A stretch of 7,176 bases of DNA from an uncultured Prevotella sp. (GTDB taxonomy: Bacteria; Bacteroidota; Bacteroidia; Bacteroidales; Bacteroidaceae): assembly GCA_900554835.1 (NCBI GenBank), contig USJD01000177.1, positions 1 through 7,176 on the forward strand. The letters are read 5' to 3'. Within the stretch, counting starts at the first letter, position 1; every line of letters starts with the position of its first letter. The notes below the pieces were generated by a model. That model made no database searches and was not told where the DNA came from. It was given only the letters and a program-made list of their open reading frames with translations. Shown piece by piece: positions 1-6,797 of this stretch. The position numbers and the translations under genes were made by a program.

Positions 1-46
1 CCCCTGATTAACAGTCAGGTGCTCTAACCAACTGAGCTATTGAAGC
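1..46 (-). tRNA. tRNA-Asn (anticodon GTT), 5' part only, cut by the window edge
   Basis: Read on the minus strand, this is the 5' half of a tRNA. It has a 7-base acceptor strand (GCTTCAA, 46 to 40), the TA linker, and a D-arm with the usual AGCTCAGTTGGTTAGAGC pattern. The anticodon stem CCTGA/TCAGG encloses the 7-base loop CTGTTAA, whose bases 34-36 are GTT (plus-strand 10-12), so it decodes asparagine codons AAC/AAT. The variable loop, T-arm and 3' acceptor strand lie beyond position 1. A matching promoter sits upstream at 89-120, giving a leader of about 35 bases to be removed by RNase P. The exact 5' nucleotide could be off by one because the pairing acceptor strand is not visible. Confidence 0.95.
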
Positions 47-57
47 ATTTTGCATCT

Positions 58-79
58 ATAAGAACATGATGTTCCTTAT
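58..79. repeat. Imperfect inverted repeat in the tRNA-Asn leader
   Basis: GAACAT (62-67) and ATGTTC (69-74) are exact inverted copies around a single G, flanked by ATAA (58-61) and TTAT (76-79) with one unpaired C at 75. It lies between the tRNA promoter and the mature 5' end, so it would be in the pre-tRNA leader. It could be a short hairpin once the central bases open into a loop, or a dyad for a DNA-binding protein. No function is recognised. Confidence 0.4.
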
Positions 80-88
80 TTGCGACTG

Positions 89-120
89 CAAAAGTACTAA
101 CTTTTCGTGATTCTACCAAA
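89..120 (-). promoter_or_regulatory. Bacteroidota-type promoter driving tRNA-Asn
   Basis: On the minus strand the -33 box TTTG (plus 117-120) is followed by exactly 20 bases and then the -7 box TACTTTTG (plus 89-96), matching the Bacteroidota primary-sigma consensus TTTG / TAnnTTTG. Transcription should start roughly 5-8 bases further on, near 81-84, about 35 bases before the tRNA 5' end. The same 20-base spacing occurs in the rimP promoter of this window. Upstream A/T tracts (118-167) may act as an UP-like element. Confidence 0.8.
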
Positions 121-167
121 TTTTTTGCCTGTTTTTTTTGAGTTTTTCTTCAAAAAGTGCATTTTTT
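118..167. promoter_or_regulatory. Phased A/T tracts, possible curved UP-like element
   Basis: Five runs of A or T lie at 121-126 (extended by AAA at 118-120), 132-139, 143-147, 152-156 and 162-167. Their centres are about 9-13 bases apart, close to the helical repeat. Phased A-tracts are known to bend DNA, and A/T-rich DNA just behind the -33 region can raise promoter activity. The position behind the tRNA promoter suggests such a role. The run 135-141 / 150-156 can also pair as a weak A-T hairpin, but that is a poor terminator candidate. Confidence 0.4.
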
Positions 168-222
168 CTTGTTTATAGGCATATTTTAAGACAGAAAATG
201 GCAGTTTTCACAAAGAAATGAG

Positions 223-230
223 TAATTTTG
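223..230 (+). promoter_or_regulatory. Candidate -7 box upstream of the S41 protease gene
   Basis: TAATTTTG matches the Bacteroidota -7 consensus TAnnTTTG exactly and is followed by T, as the consensus prefers. No TTTG is present 19-21 bases upstream; the nearest candidate is a TTTTC run at 205-209, which is too close. If used, transcription would start near 236-238, leaving a leader of about 27 bases before the ATG at 264. Confidence 0.45.
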
Positions 231-263
231 TAGGCAAATAAACATATTAATAAAAAGGTAAGC

Positions 264-1928
264 ATGAATAAAATATGGATCTCAATGCTGGCTCTGCTTT
301 TGGCATTGCCAACTTTTGCACAGAAAGATAAAGATCATGATTTCAAGGTGGCTAAAAACATGGATGTTTTCAATGCCATCTATAAAAACTTGGATATGAT
401 GTATGTCGATACACTCAATGCTGATGAGGTTATCGGCTATGGTATCAAGGCTATGCTCGGTAGTCTTGATCCTTATACTACCTATTATCCAGAGTCTGAC
501 CAGAAAGAGTTGAAACGCATGCTTACCGGTAAGTATGCTGGTGTGGGTGCCCTGATTCGTTACAACAACCAGTTGCAGACTGTGGTTATCGACGAACCTT
601 ATGAGAATATGCCTGCTGCAGAGGCTGGTCTCAAAAAGGGTGATGTCATCCTCTCCATTGCAGATACTTCCATGGTTGGCAAGGAAGTGTCATACGTCAG
701 CGACCATCTCCGTGGTGAACCTGGTACGTCCTTTATCATCAAAATCAAAAGACCGAGCACGGGCAAGGAGATGAAAATGAAGGTTACACGCCGAACCATT
801 CAGATGCCTTATCTACCTTATTATGGTATGTTGCAGAACCAGGTAGGCTATATCAACTATAATAGTTTTACTGAAAATTCTGCAAGAGATGTACGTCGTG
901 CTTTTATCGACCTGAGAAAACAGGGCGCTAAAAGTTTGGTCCTCGACCTTAGAGATAACGGAGGTGGTTCGGTGCAGGAAGCTATCAGTATCGTTAATAT
1001 GTTCTTGCCTAAAAACAAACTGATACTGCAGATGAAGGGTAAGTTGAAGCGTTCCAATAATGAGTATAAGACTTCTGTGGAGCCGATAGATACGGTGATG
1101 CCTATCGCAGTGCTCGTCAATGAAAATACGGCAAGTGCCAGTGAGATAACGAGTGGCAGTTTGCAGGACTATGATAGAGCTATTATATTAGGTACGCGCA
1201 CGTATGGAAAAGGTTTGGTTCAGGCAACCATGGATCTGCCTTACAACGGACAGATGAAGCTGACCACTGCCAAGTATTATATTCCAAGCGGAAGATGTGT
1301 GCAGGCTTTGAACTATAAACATTCGAAGGGCGGATACGTGGAGCATGTGCCTGATTCTTTGACCAAGGTCTTTTATACCGTGGGCGGTAGAGAAGTGCGT
1401 GATGGTGGCGGTATCAAACCAGATGTAGAGGTAAAGCCGGATTCGCTTCCAAATATTGCATTCTATTTAGCAGGAGCACGCGACAGTAATGAGGTGATGC
1501 TCAATTATGAGGTGGATTACATAGCCAAGCATCCAACAATCGCATCGCCTGAGGAATTTGCTTTGACGGATGCAGACTATGAGGAATTCAAGGCAAGAGT
1601 GCTGAAGGCAAACTTTAAGTATGACCGTGAAACAGAGAAGTACTTGAAGGATTTGGAGAAACTTGCTAAGTTTGAAGGATATTATGAGGATGCCAAACCA
1701 GAGTTTGAGGCACTGAAGAAAAAACTGAGTCATAATGTGGCAAAGGACCTGGATTATAATAAGGCTACTATCAAGCGATTGCTGGAAAACGCTATCGTGG
1801 CAGCTTATTATTATCAGGCAGGTGCCATCCGCAATTCCCTGAGATATGACAAGGTGGTAAAGGAAGCGTCCCGCCTCCTGAATTCTCCGGAAGAATATGC
1901 CAAGATTTTACATCCTAAGAAAAAATAA
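264..1928 (+). CDS. Secreted S41 family carboxy-terminal processing protease (CtpA/Prc type)
   Basis: A 554-residue serine protease of the C-terminal processing family, which cleaves near protein C-termini and is usually periplasmic. Residues 1-20 form a signal peptide: K at position 3, a leucine-rich core, and probable cleavage after TFA, before QKDKD. A helical N-terminal part carries the family motif LGSLDPYTTYYP (about residues 66-77). A PDZ domain covers about 93-178 (AGVGALI, then PAAEAGLKKGDVILSI). The catalytic core follows. S291 in the ENTASASEI segment, K316 in TYGKGLVQ and Q320 have the 25 and 4 residue spacings of the Ser-Lys-Gln set in CtpB/Prc, so it should be active. Residues about 425-554 are a charged, mostly helical tail ending in HPKKK, common in Bacteroidota members. 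The start is supported by the signal peptide and by AAAGG 5 bases upstream. It is monocistronic here, divergent from the tRNA gene. Natural substrates cannot be inferred. Confidence 0.93.
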   Translation: MNKIWISMLALLLALPTFAQKDKDHDFKVAKNMDVFNAIYKNLDMMYVDTLNADEVIGYGIKAMLGSLDPYTTYYPESDQKELKRMLTGKYAGVGALIRYNNQLQTVVIDEPYENMPAAEAGLKKGDVILSIADTSMVGKEVSYVSDHLRGEPGTSFIIKIKRPSTGKEMKMKVTRRTIQMPYLPYYGMLQNQVGYINYNSFTENSARDVRRAFIDLRKQGAKSLVLDLRDNGGGSVQEAISIVNMFLPKNKLILQMKGKLKRSNNEYKTSVEPIDTVMPIAVLVNENTASASEITSGSLQDYDRAIILGTRTYGKGLVQATMDLPYNGQMKLTTAKYYIPSGRCVQALNYKHSKGGYVEHVPDSLTKVFYTVGGREVRDGGGIKPDVEVKPDSLPNIAFYLAGARDSNEVMLNYEVDYIAKHPTIASPEEFALTDADYEEFKARVLKANFKYDRETEKYLKDLEKLAKFEGYYEDAKPEFEALKKKLSHNVAKDLDYNKATIKRLLENAIVAAYYYQAGAIRNSLRYDKVVKEASRLLNSPEEYAKILHPKKK

Positions 1929-2016
1929 AGAGCATACGATATCTGCCTATATCAGAAGAAAATAAGTATGATTTTGGCTGAAATCCATGCACAATCCATT
2001 AAAAATGCGCATGTTA

Positions 2017-2040
2017 GGAATAAAAAGTTCCATTTTTTTT
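2017..2040 (+). terminator. Weak terminator-like element after the protease gene
   Basis: GGAAT (2017-2021) can pair with GTTCC (2027-2031) around an A5 loop, followed by A and eight T (2033-2040). The stem is only 5 pairs including one G-T, so termination would be weak, but the T tract is the best in this spacer. Its last three T form part of the -33 TTTG box of the next promoter. The rest of the spacer from 1929 shows only a short palindrome ATGCGCAT (2005-2012) and a feeble GATAT/ATATC pair; I see no small gene there. Confidence 0.3.
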
Positions 2041-2069
2041 GGATAATATCGAAAATATTCGTAATTTTG
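2038..2069 (+). promoter_or_regulatory. Bacteroidota-type promoter of the rimP-nusA-infB operon
   Basis: The -33 box TTTG (2038-2041), an exactly 20-base spacer and the -7 box TAATTTTG (2062-2069) match the Bacteroidota primary-sigma consensus. Transcription should begin near 2074-2077, giving a leader of about 55 bases. The promoter overlaps the 5' end of the longest open frame that includes rimP, so that extension would not be transcribed from this promoter. The spacing equals that of the tRNA-Asn promoter at 89-120. Confidence 0.8.
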
Positions 2070-2083
2070 CAAACGTTCAGTGG

Positions 2084-2120
2084 AATGAGGGGCTCGAAAA
2101 GAGTTCCTCATTTTATTTTA
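2084..2120 (+). terminator. Leader hairpin with T-rich tail, candidate attenuator before rimP
   Basis: Bases 2084-2095 pair with 2101-2112 in an uninterrupted 12-pair stem (two G-T wobbles) around the loop GAAAA (2096-2100). TTTTATTTTA (2111-2120) follows directly on the 3' arm. This has the form of an intrinsic terminator, yet it lies between the operon promoter and the rimP start, so it would act as an attenuator rather than an end of transcript. Because the operon encodes NusA, a factor that stimulates hairpin-dependent termination, feedback control is a natural hypothesis. Alternatively it may only protect the mRNA 5' end or modulate translation starting 20 bases later. The structure is seen; the function is inferred. 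Confidence 0.55.
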
Positions 2121-2131
2121 ATAAGGTATAT

Positions 2132-2599
2132 ATGATTGACAAAAACGTCGTAAAAACATTAGTGGATGAGTGGCTCCAAGATAAGGAATATTTCTTGGTA
2201 GGCATCGAAATTAGTCAAGACAACAAGATTGTCGTGGAAATCGACCACGTCGATGGTGTGTGGATTGAGGATTGCGTGGAACTCAGTAGATATATTGAGG
2301 ACCATTTGAATCGTGATGAGGAAGACTTTGAACTGGAGGTGGGTTCTGCAGGATTGGGACAGCCTTTCAAGGTACCTCAGCAGTACATCAACTTTGTTGG
2401 CAAAGAAGTCGAGGTGCTTGATGCCGATGGCAAAAAAGTAAAGGGCATCCTCAAGGCTGTCGATGGCAATGATTTTACAGTAGGTGTTGAAGAAAAGGTA
2501 AAAGTGGAAGGCAAAAAGCGTCCGGTAAAACAGGAAGTTGATTATGCTTTCCAGATGGATAAAGTAAAATATACAAAATACGTAATAAGTTTCAAATAA
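2132..2599 (+). CDS. rimP: Ribosome maturation factor RimP
   Basis: A 155-residue protein of the RimP (formerly YhbC/YlxS) family, which binds the small ribosomal subunit and is needed for efficient 30S maturation. The length fits the family. An N-terminal alpha/beta domain (about 1-80) ends in ELEVGSAGLGQPF (residues 67-79), the counterpart of the family signature LEVSSPGLDRPL; the SAGLGQPF variant looks Bacteroidota-like from memory. A C-terminal SH3-like beta domain (about 82-155) contains KGILKAVDGNDFTVGVEE. The start is ATG 2132 (MIDKN), with AAGG 5 bases upstream. The open frame extends back to a TTG at 2039, but that overlaps the promoter and the leader hairpin and adds 31 residues not expected in the family. 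It is the first gene of rimP-nusA-infB; nusA begins 3 bases after its stop. Confidence 0.93.
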   Translation: MIDKNVVKTLVDEWLQDKEYFLVGIEISQDNKIVVEIDHVDGVWIEDCVELSRYIEDHLNRDEEDFELEVGSAGLGQPFKVPQQYINFVGKEVEVLDADGKKVKGILKAVDGNDFTVGVEEKVKVEGKKRPVKQEVDYAFQMDKVKYTKYVISFK

Positions 2600-2602
2600 A
2601 CT

Positions 2603-3865
2603 ATGGCTAAGAAAGAGCAAGAATTAACTGCGAGTATGATTGATACATTTCGCGAGTTCAAAGAAACCAAGAATATCGACCGTACAACTTTGGTGAGCGT
2701 GTTGGAGGAAAGTTTCCGCAATGTGCTTGCTAAGATTTTTGGTAGTGATGAAAACTTCGATGTGATTGTTAATCCTGATAAAGGTGACTTTGAGATCTAC
2801 CGCAATCGTGTCGTTGTTGCTGATGGCGAGGTGGAAGATGAAAATAAGGAAATCGCTTTGACTGAGGCTCGTAAGATCCAGGCCGACTATGAGGTAGGTG
2901 AGGATGTGAGCGAGAATGTGGATTTCAATAAGTTTGGCCGTCGTGCCATCTTGACTCTTCGTCAGACCTTGGCTTCTAAGATTTTGGAACTTGAGCATGA
3001 TTCTCTCTACAATAAGTATAAGGATCGTGTGGGTCAGATTATCTCTGGTGAGGTTTATCAGATCTGGAAGCGTGAAATCCTGATTGTTGACGACGAGAAC
3101 AATGAGTTGATTTTGCCAAAGGCAGAGCAGATTCCTGCTGACCAATATCGTAAGGGTGAAACCGTGCGTGCCGTAATCTTGCGTGTAGATAATGAGAACA
3201 ATAATCCTAAGATTATCTTGAGCCGTACTGCACCTATCTTCTTGCAGCGCCTGTTGGAGGCTGAGGTTCCTGAGATTGCAGAGGGACTGATTGCTATCCG
3301 ACGCATTGCCCGTATGCCAGGTGAGCGTGCCAAAATTGCTGTGGAGACTTTCGACGAGCGTATTGACCCTGTAGGAGCCTGCGTAGGTGTGAAGGGTAGC
3401 CGTGTACATGGTATCGTACGTGAGTTGTGCAATGAAAACTTAGACGTAATCAACTATAGCAGCAACGTGAAGTTGTTCATTCAGCGTGCTTTGGCACCTG
3501 CAAGAATTTCTTCAGTTAATATAGATGATGAAAACAAGAAGGCTGAGGTGTTCTTGCAGCCAGAAGAGGTAAGCAAGGCTATCGGTCGCAGTGGTATGAA
3601 TATCAAGTTGGCTTCTATGTTGACTGAATATACCATTGATGTGTTCCGTGAGATTGACGAAAGTCAGGCTGACGAGGATATTTATCTGGATGAATTCTCT
3701 GATGAAATCGACCAGTGGGTTATCGACGCCATCAAGGGTATCGGACTTGATACAGCGAAGCAAGTGCTCAATGCACCTCGCGATATGCTTGTAGAAAAGG
3801 CCGACTTGGAGGAAGAGACTGTTGATAACGTATTGAAGGTGTTACGAGCAGAGTTTGAACAGTAA
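2603..3865 (+). CDS. nusA: Transcription termination/antitermination protein NusA
   Basis: A 420-residue NusA, which binds RNA polymerase and nascent RNA and modulates pausing, intrinsic termination and antitermination. Domains in order: an N-terminal RNAP-binding domain (about 1-135, with DENFDVIVNPDKGDFEIYRNR), an S1 domain starting near GQIISGEV (144-208), KH1 with GVKGSR (262-267), and KH2 with GRSGMN (328-333), which keeps the GxxG RNA-binding loop. A short C-terminal helical segment (about 369-420, AIKGIGLDTAKQVL) resembles helix-hairpin-helix units. The two acidic repeats found after KH2 in E. coli NusA (495 residues) are absent, as is usual for this phylum and many others. The gene starts 3 bases after rimP with no clear Shine-Dalgarno, suggesting translational coupling. 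Codon choice (GGT, CGT, AAG) suggests high expression. Confidence 0.97.
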   Translation: MAKKEQELTASMIDTFREFKETKNIDRTTLVSVLEESFRNVLAKIFGSDENFDVIVNPDKGDFEIYRNRVVVADGEVEDENKEIALTEARKIQADYEVGEDVSENVDFNKFGRRAILTLRQTLASKILELEHDSLYNKYKDRVGQIISGEVYQIWKREILIVDDENNELILPKAEQIPADQYRKGETVRAVILRVDNENNNPKIILSRTAPIFLQRLLEAEVPEIAEGLIAIRRIARMPGERAKIAVETFDERIDPVGACVGVKGSRVHGIVRELCNENLDVINYSSNVKLFIQRALAPARISSVNIDDENKKAEVFLQPEEVSKAIGRSGMNIKLASMLTEYTIDVFREIDESQADEDIYLDEFSDEIDQWVIDAIKGIGLDTAKQVLNAPRDMLVEKADLEEETVDNVLKVLRAEFEQ

Positions 3866-3901
3866 ATCTCTAAAATTGCATTACAAATAAGAGACAAAAG
3901 A

Positions 3902-3908
3902 AAAGGAG
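3902..3908 (+). promoter_or_regulatory. Purine-rich ribosome-binding stretch before infB
   Basis: AAAGGAG is the strongest Shine-Dalgarno-like match in the window but lies 14 bases before the infB ATG, separated by an A/T-only stretch. Bacteroidota generally rely little on Shine-Dalgarno pairing and favour A-rich, unstructured starts, so its contribution is uncertain. The remainder of the nusA-infB gap (3866-3922) has no convincing promoter or terminator. Confidence 0.45.
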
Positions 3909-3922
3909 TATAAATAATAAAT

Positions 3923-6793
3923 ATGAGCATCAGATTAAACAAAGCACTACGTGAATTAAATATAGGACTTCAGACGGCAGTTGAATTCCTATCAAAGAGA
4001 AGTGACCTGGGAGTGGTAGAGGCAGAACCAAGTTTCAAACTGAGCGATCAGCAATATAAGGCTCTGACCGATGCCTTCAGTCAGGACAAGAAGGTTCGTG
4101 ACCAGGCAGAAAAGCTTTTCACCAAGAAAACAAAGGATAAGAAACGTGTTTCAGAGCAGGAGGAAGACCGTGAGGAGAATGCCGAGGTGTCTAATGGTAA
4201 ACAGCAGTTTAAACCATTGGGCAAGATAGACTTGGATAGCATCGGAAAGCCTGCTGCTAAGTCTGCTGCTCCTGAGATTCGTAAGGCGTCTGGAAAGGAG
4301 TCTGCTGCCGTCAGCTCTGCGCCTGTTACTAATGCTTCTAAGGCTGAAGCAAAAGCAAGTCATGAACATCAGAAAGGTAATGCTGGCGGACAGATGTCTC
4401 ACCAGCATAAGCAGAATGGTGAGAGAAATAATGGCCAACAGAAGCAAAATAATCATAAGTCAATGCAAAATCAGGCTAACAACAATCAGCCACAACAAGG
4501 CGAGAAGCCAGCTGAAACGAATGCTTCTGGAAGCGTGTTCACCCTCAAGAGTGAGAAGAAGTTCTCTACCAATGAACCTAAGGTGTTGGGTAAGATTGAT
4601 CTGTCTTCCTTGAATCAGAGTACTCGTCCTAAGAAGAAGAGTAAGGAGGAACGCCGCAAGGAACGTGAGGAAAAACTTGCACAGCAGCACAGTGAAAGAA
4701 AGAAACGCGTGCGTATCAATAAGGAACGTGTTGATATCAATGCTGAGGCTAACCAGGGTAATAATGGGGGCAACAAGAATAATGGTGGCAACCAGAACAA
4801 CCAGAATGGTGGCAACAAGAAGAAAAAGAATAAGAACAGAAATAATAATAACAAGAGCGGCAATCAGAACAACCAGCGTCAGATAGAGGTAGATGACGAG
4901 GCTGTAGCACGCCAGGTAAAGGAGACTCTTGCTCGTTTGACCAGCAAGAGCCAGAACAAGAAGGGTGCTAAATACCGTAAGGAAAAGCGTGAGGCTGTTC
5001 AGGAGAAATTGCAAGATCAGGCTCGTCAGGAGCAGAAGGAAAGCAAGATCCTGAAACTCACTGAGTTCGTTACCGTAAGCGAATTGGCTACGATGATGGA
5101 TATCAGCGTTACTCAGGTTATCTCTACCTTGATGGGTGTTGGTATCATGGTATCTATCAACCAGCGTCTGGATGCTGAAACCATCAACATGGTGGCTGAG
5201 GAGTTCGGTTTCAAGACCGAATATGTCAGCGCTGAGGTTCAGGAGGCTGTGAGCGAGGAAGAGGATGATGAGAACGACTTGGTTCCACGTGCTCCAATCG
5301 TAACTGTGATGGGTCACGTTGACCATGGTAAGACTTCTTTGCTCGACTACATCCGCAATACCAATGTGATTGCAGGTGAGGCTGGTGGTATTACCCAGCA
5401 CATCGGTGCTTACAGTGTGACATTGCAGAGTGGTCGCAAGGTTACCTTCCTGGATACTCCTGGTCATGAGGCGTTTACCGCCATGCGTGCCCGTGGTGCT
5501 CAGGCTACCGATATCGCCATCATCATCATCGCTGCCGATGACTCTGTGATGCCTACTACTAAGGAGGCTATCGCTCATGCTCAGGCTGCTGGTGTGCCAA
5601 TGGTATTTGCTATCAACAAGATTGATAAACCAGGTGCTAATCCAGACCGTATCCGCGAGGACTTGGCGAACATGAACTTGCTTGTTGAGGAATGGGGCGG
5701 TAAGTATCAGTGCCAGGAAATCAGTGCCAAGAAGGGTATTGGTGTTCACGATTTGCTCGACAAGGTGCTCCTTGAGGCTGATATGCTCGACTTGAAGGCT
5801 AATCCTAATCGTCGTGCTACAGGTACCATCATCGAGTCTTCTCTCGACAAGGGTCGTGGATATGTTTCTACTGTATTGGTTGCCAATGGTACCTTGAAGG
5901 TAGGCGACATCGTTCTCGCCGGTACTTCTTGGGGTCGTGTGAAGGCGATGTTCAATGAGCGTAATGCTAATATCAAGTCAGCTGCTCCAGCTGAGCCAGC
6001 TATCATCCTCGGTTTGAACGGTGCGCCTACTGCAGGTGACCAGTTCCATGTTATCGAGACAGAACAGGAGGCTCGTGAAATTGCCAACAAGCGTGAGCAG
6101 TTGCAGCGTGAGCAGGGCTTGCGTACTCAGAAGCGCTTGACCTTGGGTGATATTTCTCACCGTATTGCACGTGGTGAGTTCCATGAGTTGAACGTTATCG
6201 TGAAGGGTGATACCGACGGTTCTGTTGAGGCATTGAGCGACTCATTCATCAAACTTTCTACTGAGAAGGTTCAGGTGAACGTAGTCAACAAGGCTGTGGG
6301 TCAGATTTCTGAGAACGATGTGATGTTGGCTTCTGCTTCAGATGCTGTCATCGTTGGTTTCCAGGTTCGTCCATCTGCAGATGCACGTAAGGCTGCTGAT
6401 CGTGAGGGTGTTGAAATCAATACTTACTCTATCATCTACGATGCTATTGATGATATCAAGAGCGCGATGGTAGGTATGCTCGATAAGGTGAAGAAGGAAA
6501 TCATTACCGGTCAGGTTGAGGTGAAGCAGACCTTCAAGATTTCTAAGGTGGGTACTATTGCCGGTGGTCTCGTTACCGAGGGTAAGGTACATGCCAAGGA
6601 TAAGGCTCGCGTCATCCGTGATGGTATCGTGATCCGTACTGCTGAAATCGGTGCCTTGAAGCGTTACAAGGACGATGTCAAGGAGGTTGTTACCGGTATG
6701 GAATGCGGTTTGAGCCTTGTCAACTACAACGATATCCAGGAAGGCGACGTTATCGAGACCTTCACAGAAATCGAGGTAGAGCAGAAACTTTAA
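3923..6793 (+). CDS. infB: Translation initiation factor IF-2
   Basis: A 956-residue translational GTPase that brings initiator fMet-tRNA to the 30S subunit and promotes 50S joining. The N-terminus (1-55, IRLNKALRELNIGLQTAVEFL) is an IF2_N-like domain. A disordered, highly charged linker (about 60-370) rich in Asn, Gln, Lys and Gly follows, then a second IF2_N-like domain (about 376-430). The G domain has all motifs: G1 GHVDHGKT (464-471), G2 around GITQHIGAY with T491, G3 DTPGH (511-515), G4 NKID (565-568) and G5 SAKKG (from 601). Domains II, III and the fMet-tRNA-binding domain IV follow to the C-terminus. The linker contains LGKIDL twice (99-104 and 222-227). The protein is longer than E. 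coli IF2 (890) because of the linker. It is third in the operon, 57 bases after nusA. The start is supported by the N-terminal domain. Confidence 0.97.
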   Translation: MSIRLNKALRELNIGLQTAVEFLSKRSDLGVVEAEPSFKLSDQQYKALTDAFSQDKKVRDQAEKLFTKKTKDKKRVSEQEEDREENAEVSNGKQQFKPLGKIDLDSIGKPAAKSAAPEIRKASGKESAAVSSAPVTNASKAEAKASHEHQKGNAGGQMSHQHKQNGERNNGQQKQNNHKSMQNQANNNQPQQGEKPAETNASGSVFTLKSEKKFSTNEPKVLGKIDLSSLNQSTRPKKKSKEERRKEREEKLAQQHSERKKRVRINKERVDINAEANQGNNGGNKNNGGNQNNQNGGNKKKKNKNRNNNNKSGNQNNQRQIEVDDEAVARQVKETLARLTSKSQNKKGAKYRKEKREAVQEKLQDQARQEQKESKILKLTEFVTVSELATMMDISVTQVISTLMGVGIMVSINQRLDAETINMVAEEFGFKTEYVSAEVQEAVSEEEDDENDLVPRAPIVTVMGHVDHGKTSLLDYIRNTNVIAGEAGGITQHIGAYSVTLQSGRKVTFLDTPGHEAFTAMRARGAQATDIAIIIIAADDSVMPTTKEAIAHAQAAGVPMVFAINKIDKPGANPDRIREDLANMNLLVEEWGGKYQCQEISAKKGIGVHDLLDKVLLEADMLDLKANPNRRATGTIIESSLDKGRGYVSTVLVANGTLKVGDIVLAGTSWGRVKAMFNERNANIKSAAPAEPAIILGLNGAPTAGDQFHVIETEQEAREIANKREQLQREQGLRTQKRLTLGDISHRIARGEFHELNVIVKGDTDGSVEALSDSFIKLSTEKVQVNVVNKAVGQISENDVMLASASDAVIVGFQVRPSADARKAADREGVEINTYSIIYDAIDDIKSAMVGMLDKVKKEIITGQVEVKQTFKISKVGTIAGGLVTEGKVHAKDKARVIRDGIVIRTAEIGALKRYKDDVKEVVTGMECGLSLVNYNDIQEGDVIETFTEIEVEQKL
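4742..4879 (+). repeat. Low-complexity Asn/Gly/Lys-coding segment inside infB
   Basis: The sequence encodes a run made almost only of N, G, Q and K within the IF2 linker. AATGGTGGCAAC occurs exactly at 4781-4792 and 4805-4816, with a near copy (AATGGGGGCAAC) at 4763-4774; offsets of 18 and 24 bases keep the reading frame. Triplet-like AAC/AAT/AAG runs follow to about 4858. Such tracts change length in multiples of three without breaking the frame, so strain length variation is expected. Confidence 0.7.
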
Positions 6794-6797
6794 TCAA

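Noticed and set aside
135..156. TTTTTGA / TCAAAAA hairpin in the divergent spacer as a terminator
   Set aside because: The stem is almost purely A-T and it lies upstream of both divergent promoters, where no transcript needs ending; the A/T tracts are better explained as promoter-proximal bent DNA.
2039..2131. N-terminal extension of RimP from a TTG start
   Set aside because: The TTG overlaps the -33 box, the region contains the -7 box and leader hairpin, and the extension is not part of the RimP fold.
2624..3409. A 261-codon minus-strand open frame opposite nusA
   Set aside because: It lies entirely within nusA, has no recognisable domain, and is a codon-bias shadow of the intact S1/KH coding sequence.
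3866..3922. TCTCT (3867-3871) / AGAGA (3890-3894) inverted repeat between nusA and infB as a terminator
   Set aside because: The stem is only five pairs with an 18-base A/T-rich loop and no T tract follows; infB is more likely co-transcribed with nusA.
4332..4613. A 93-codon plus-strand frame overlapping the infB linker
   Set aside because: It is out of frame within infB, basic and low-complexity, and has no start signal or family resemblance.
4460..5749. A 429-codon open frame on the minus strand, antisense to infB
   Set aside because: Its predicted protein is an Ile/Leu/Thr/Ser-rich string with no recognisable domain, explained by reverse-reading the biased codons and low-complexity linker of infB. 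The plus-strand frame contains all IF2 GTPase motifs.
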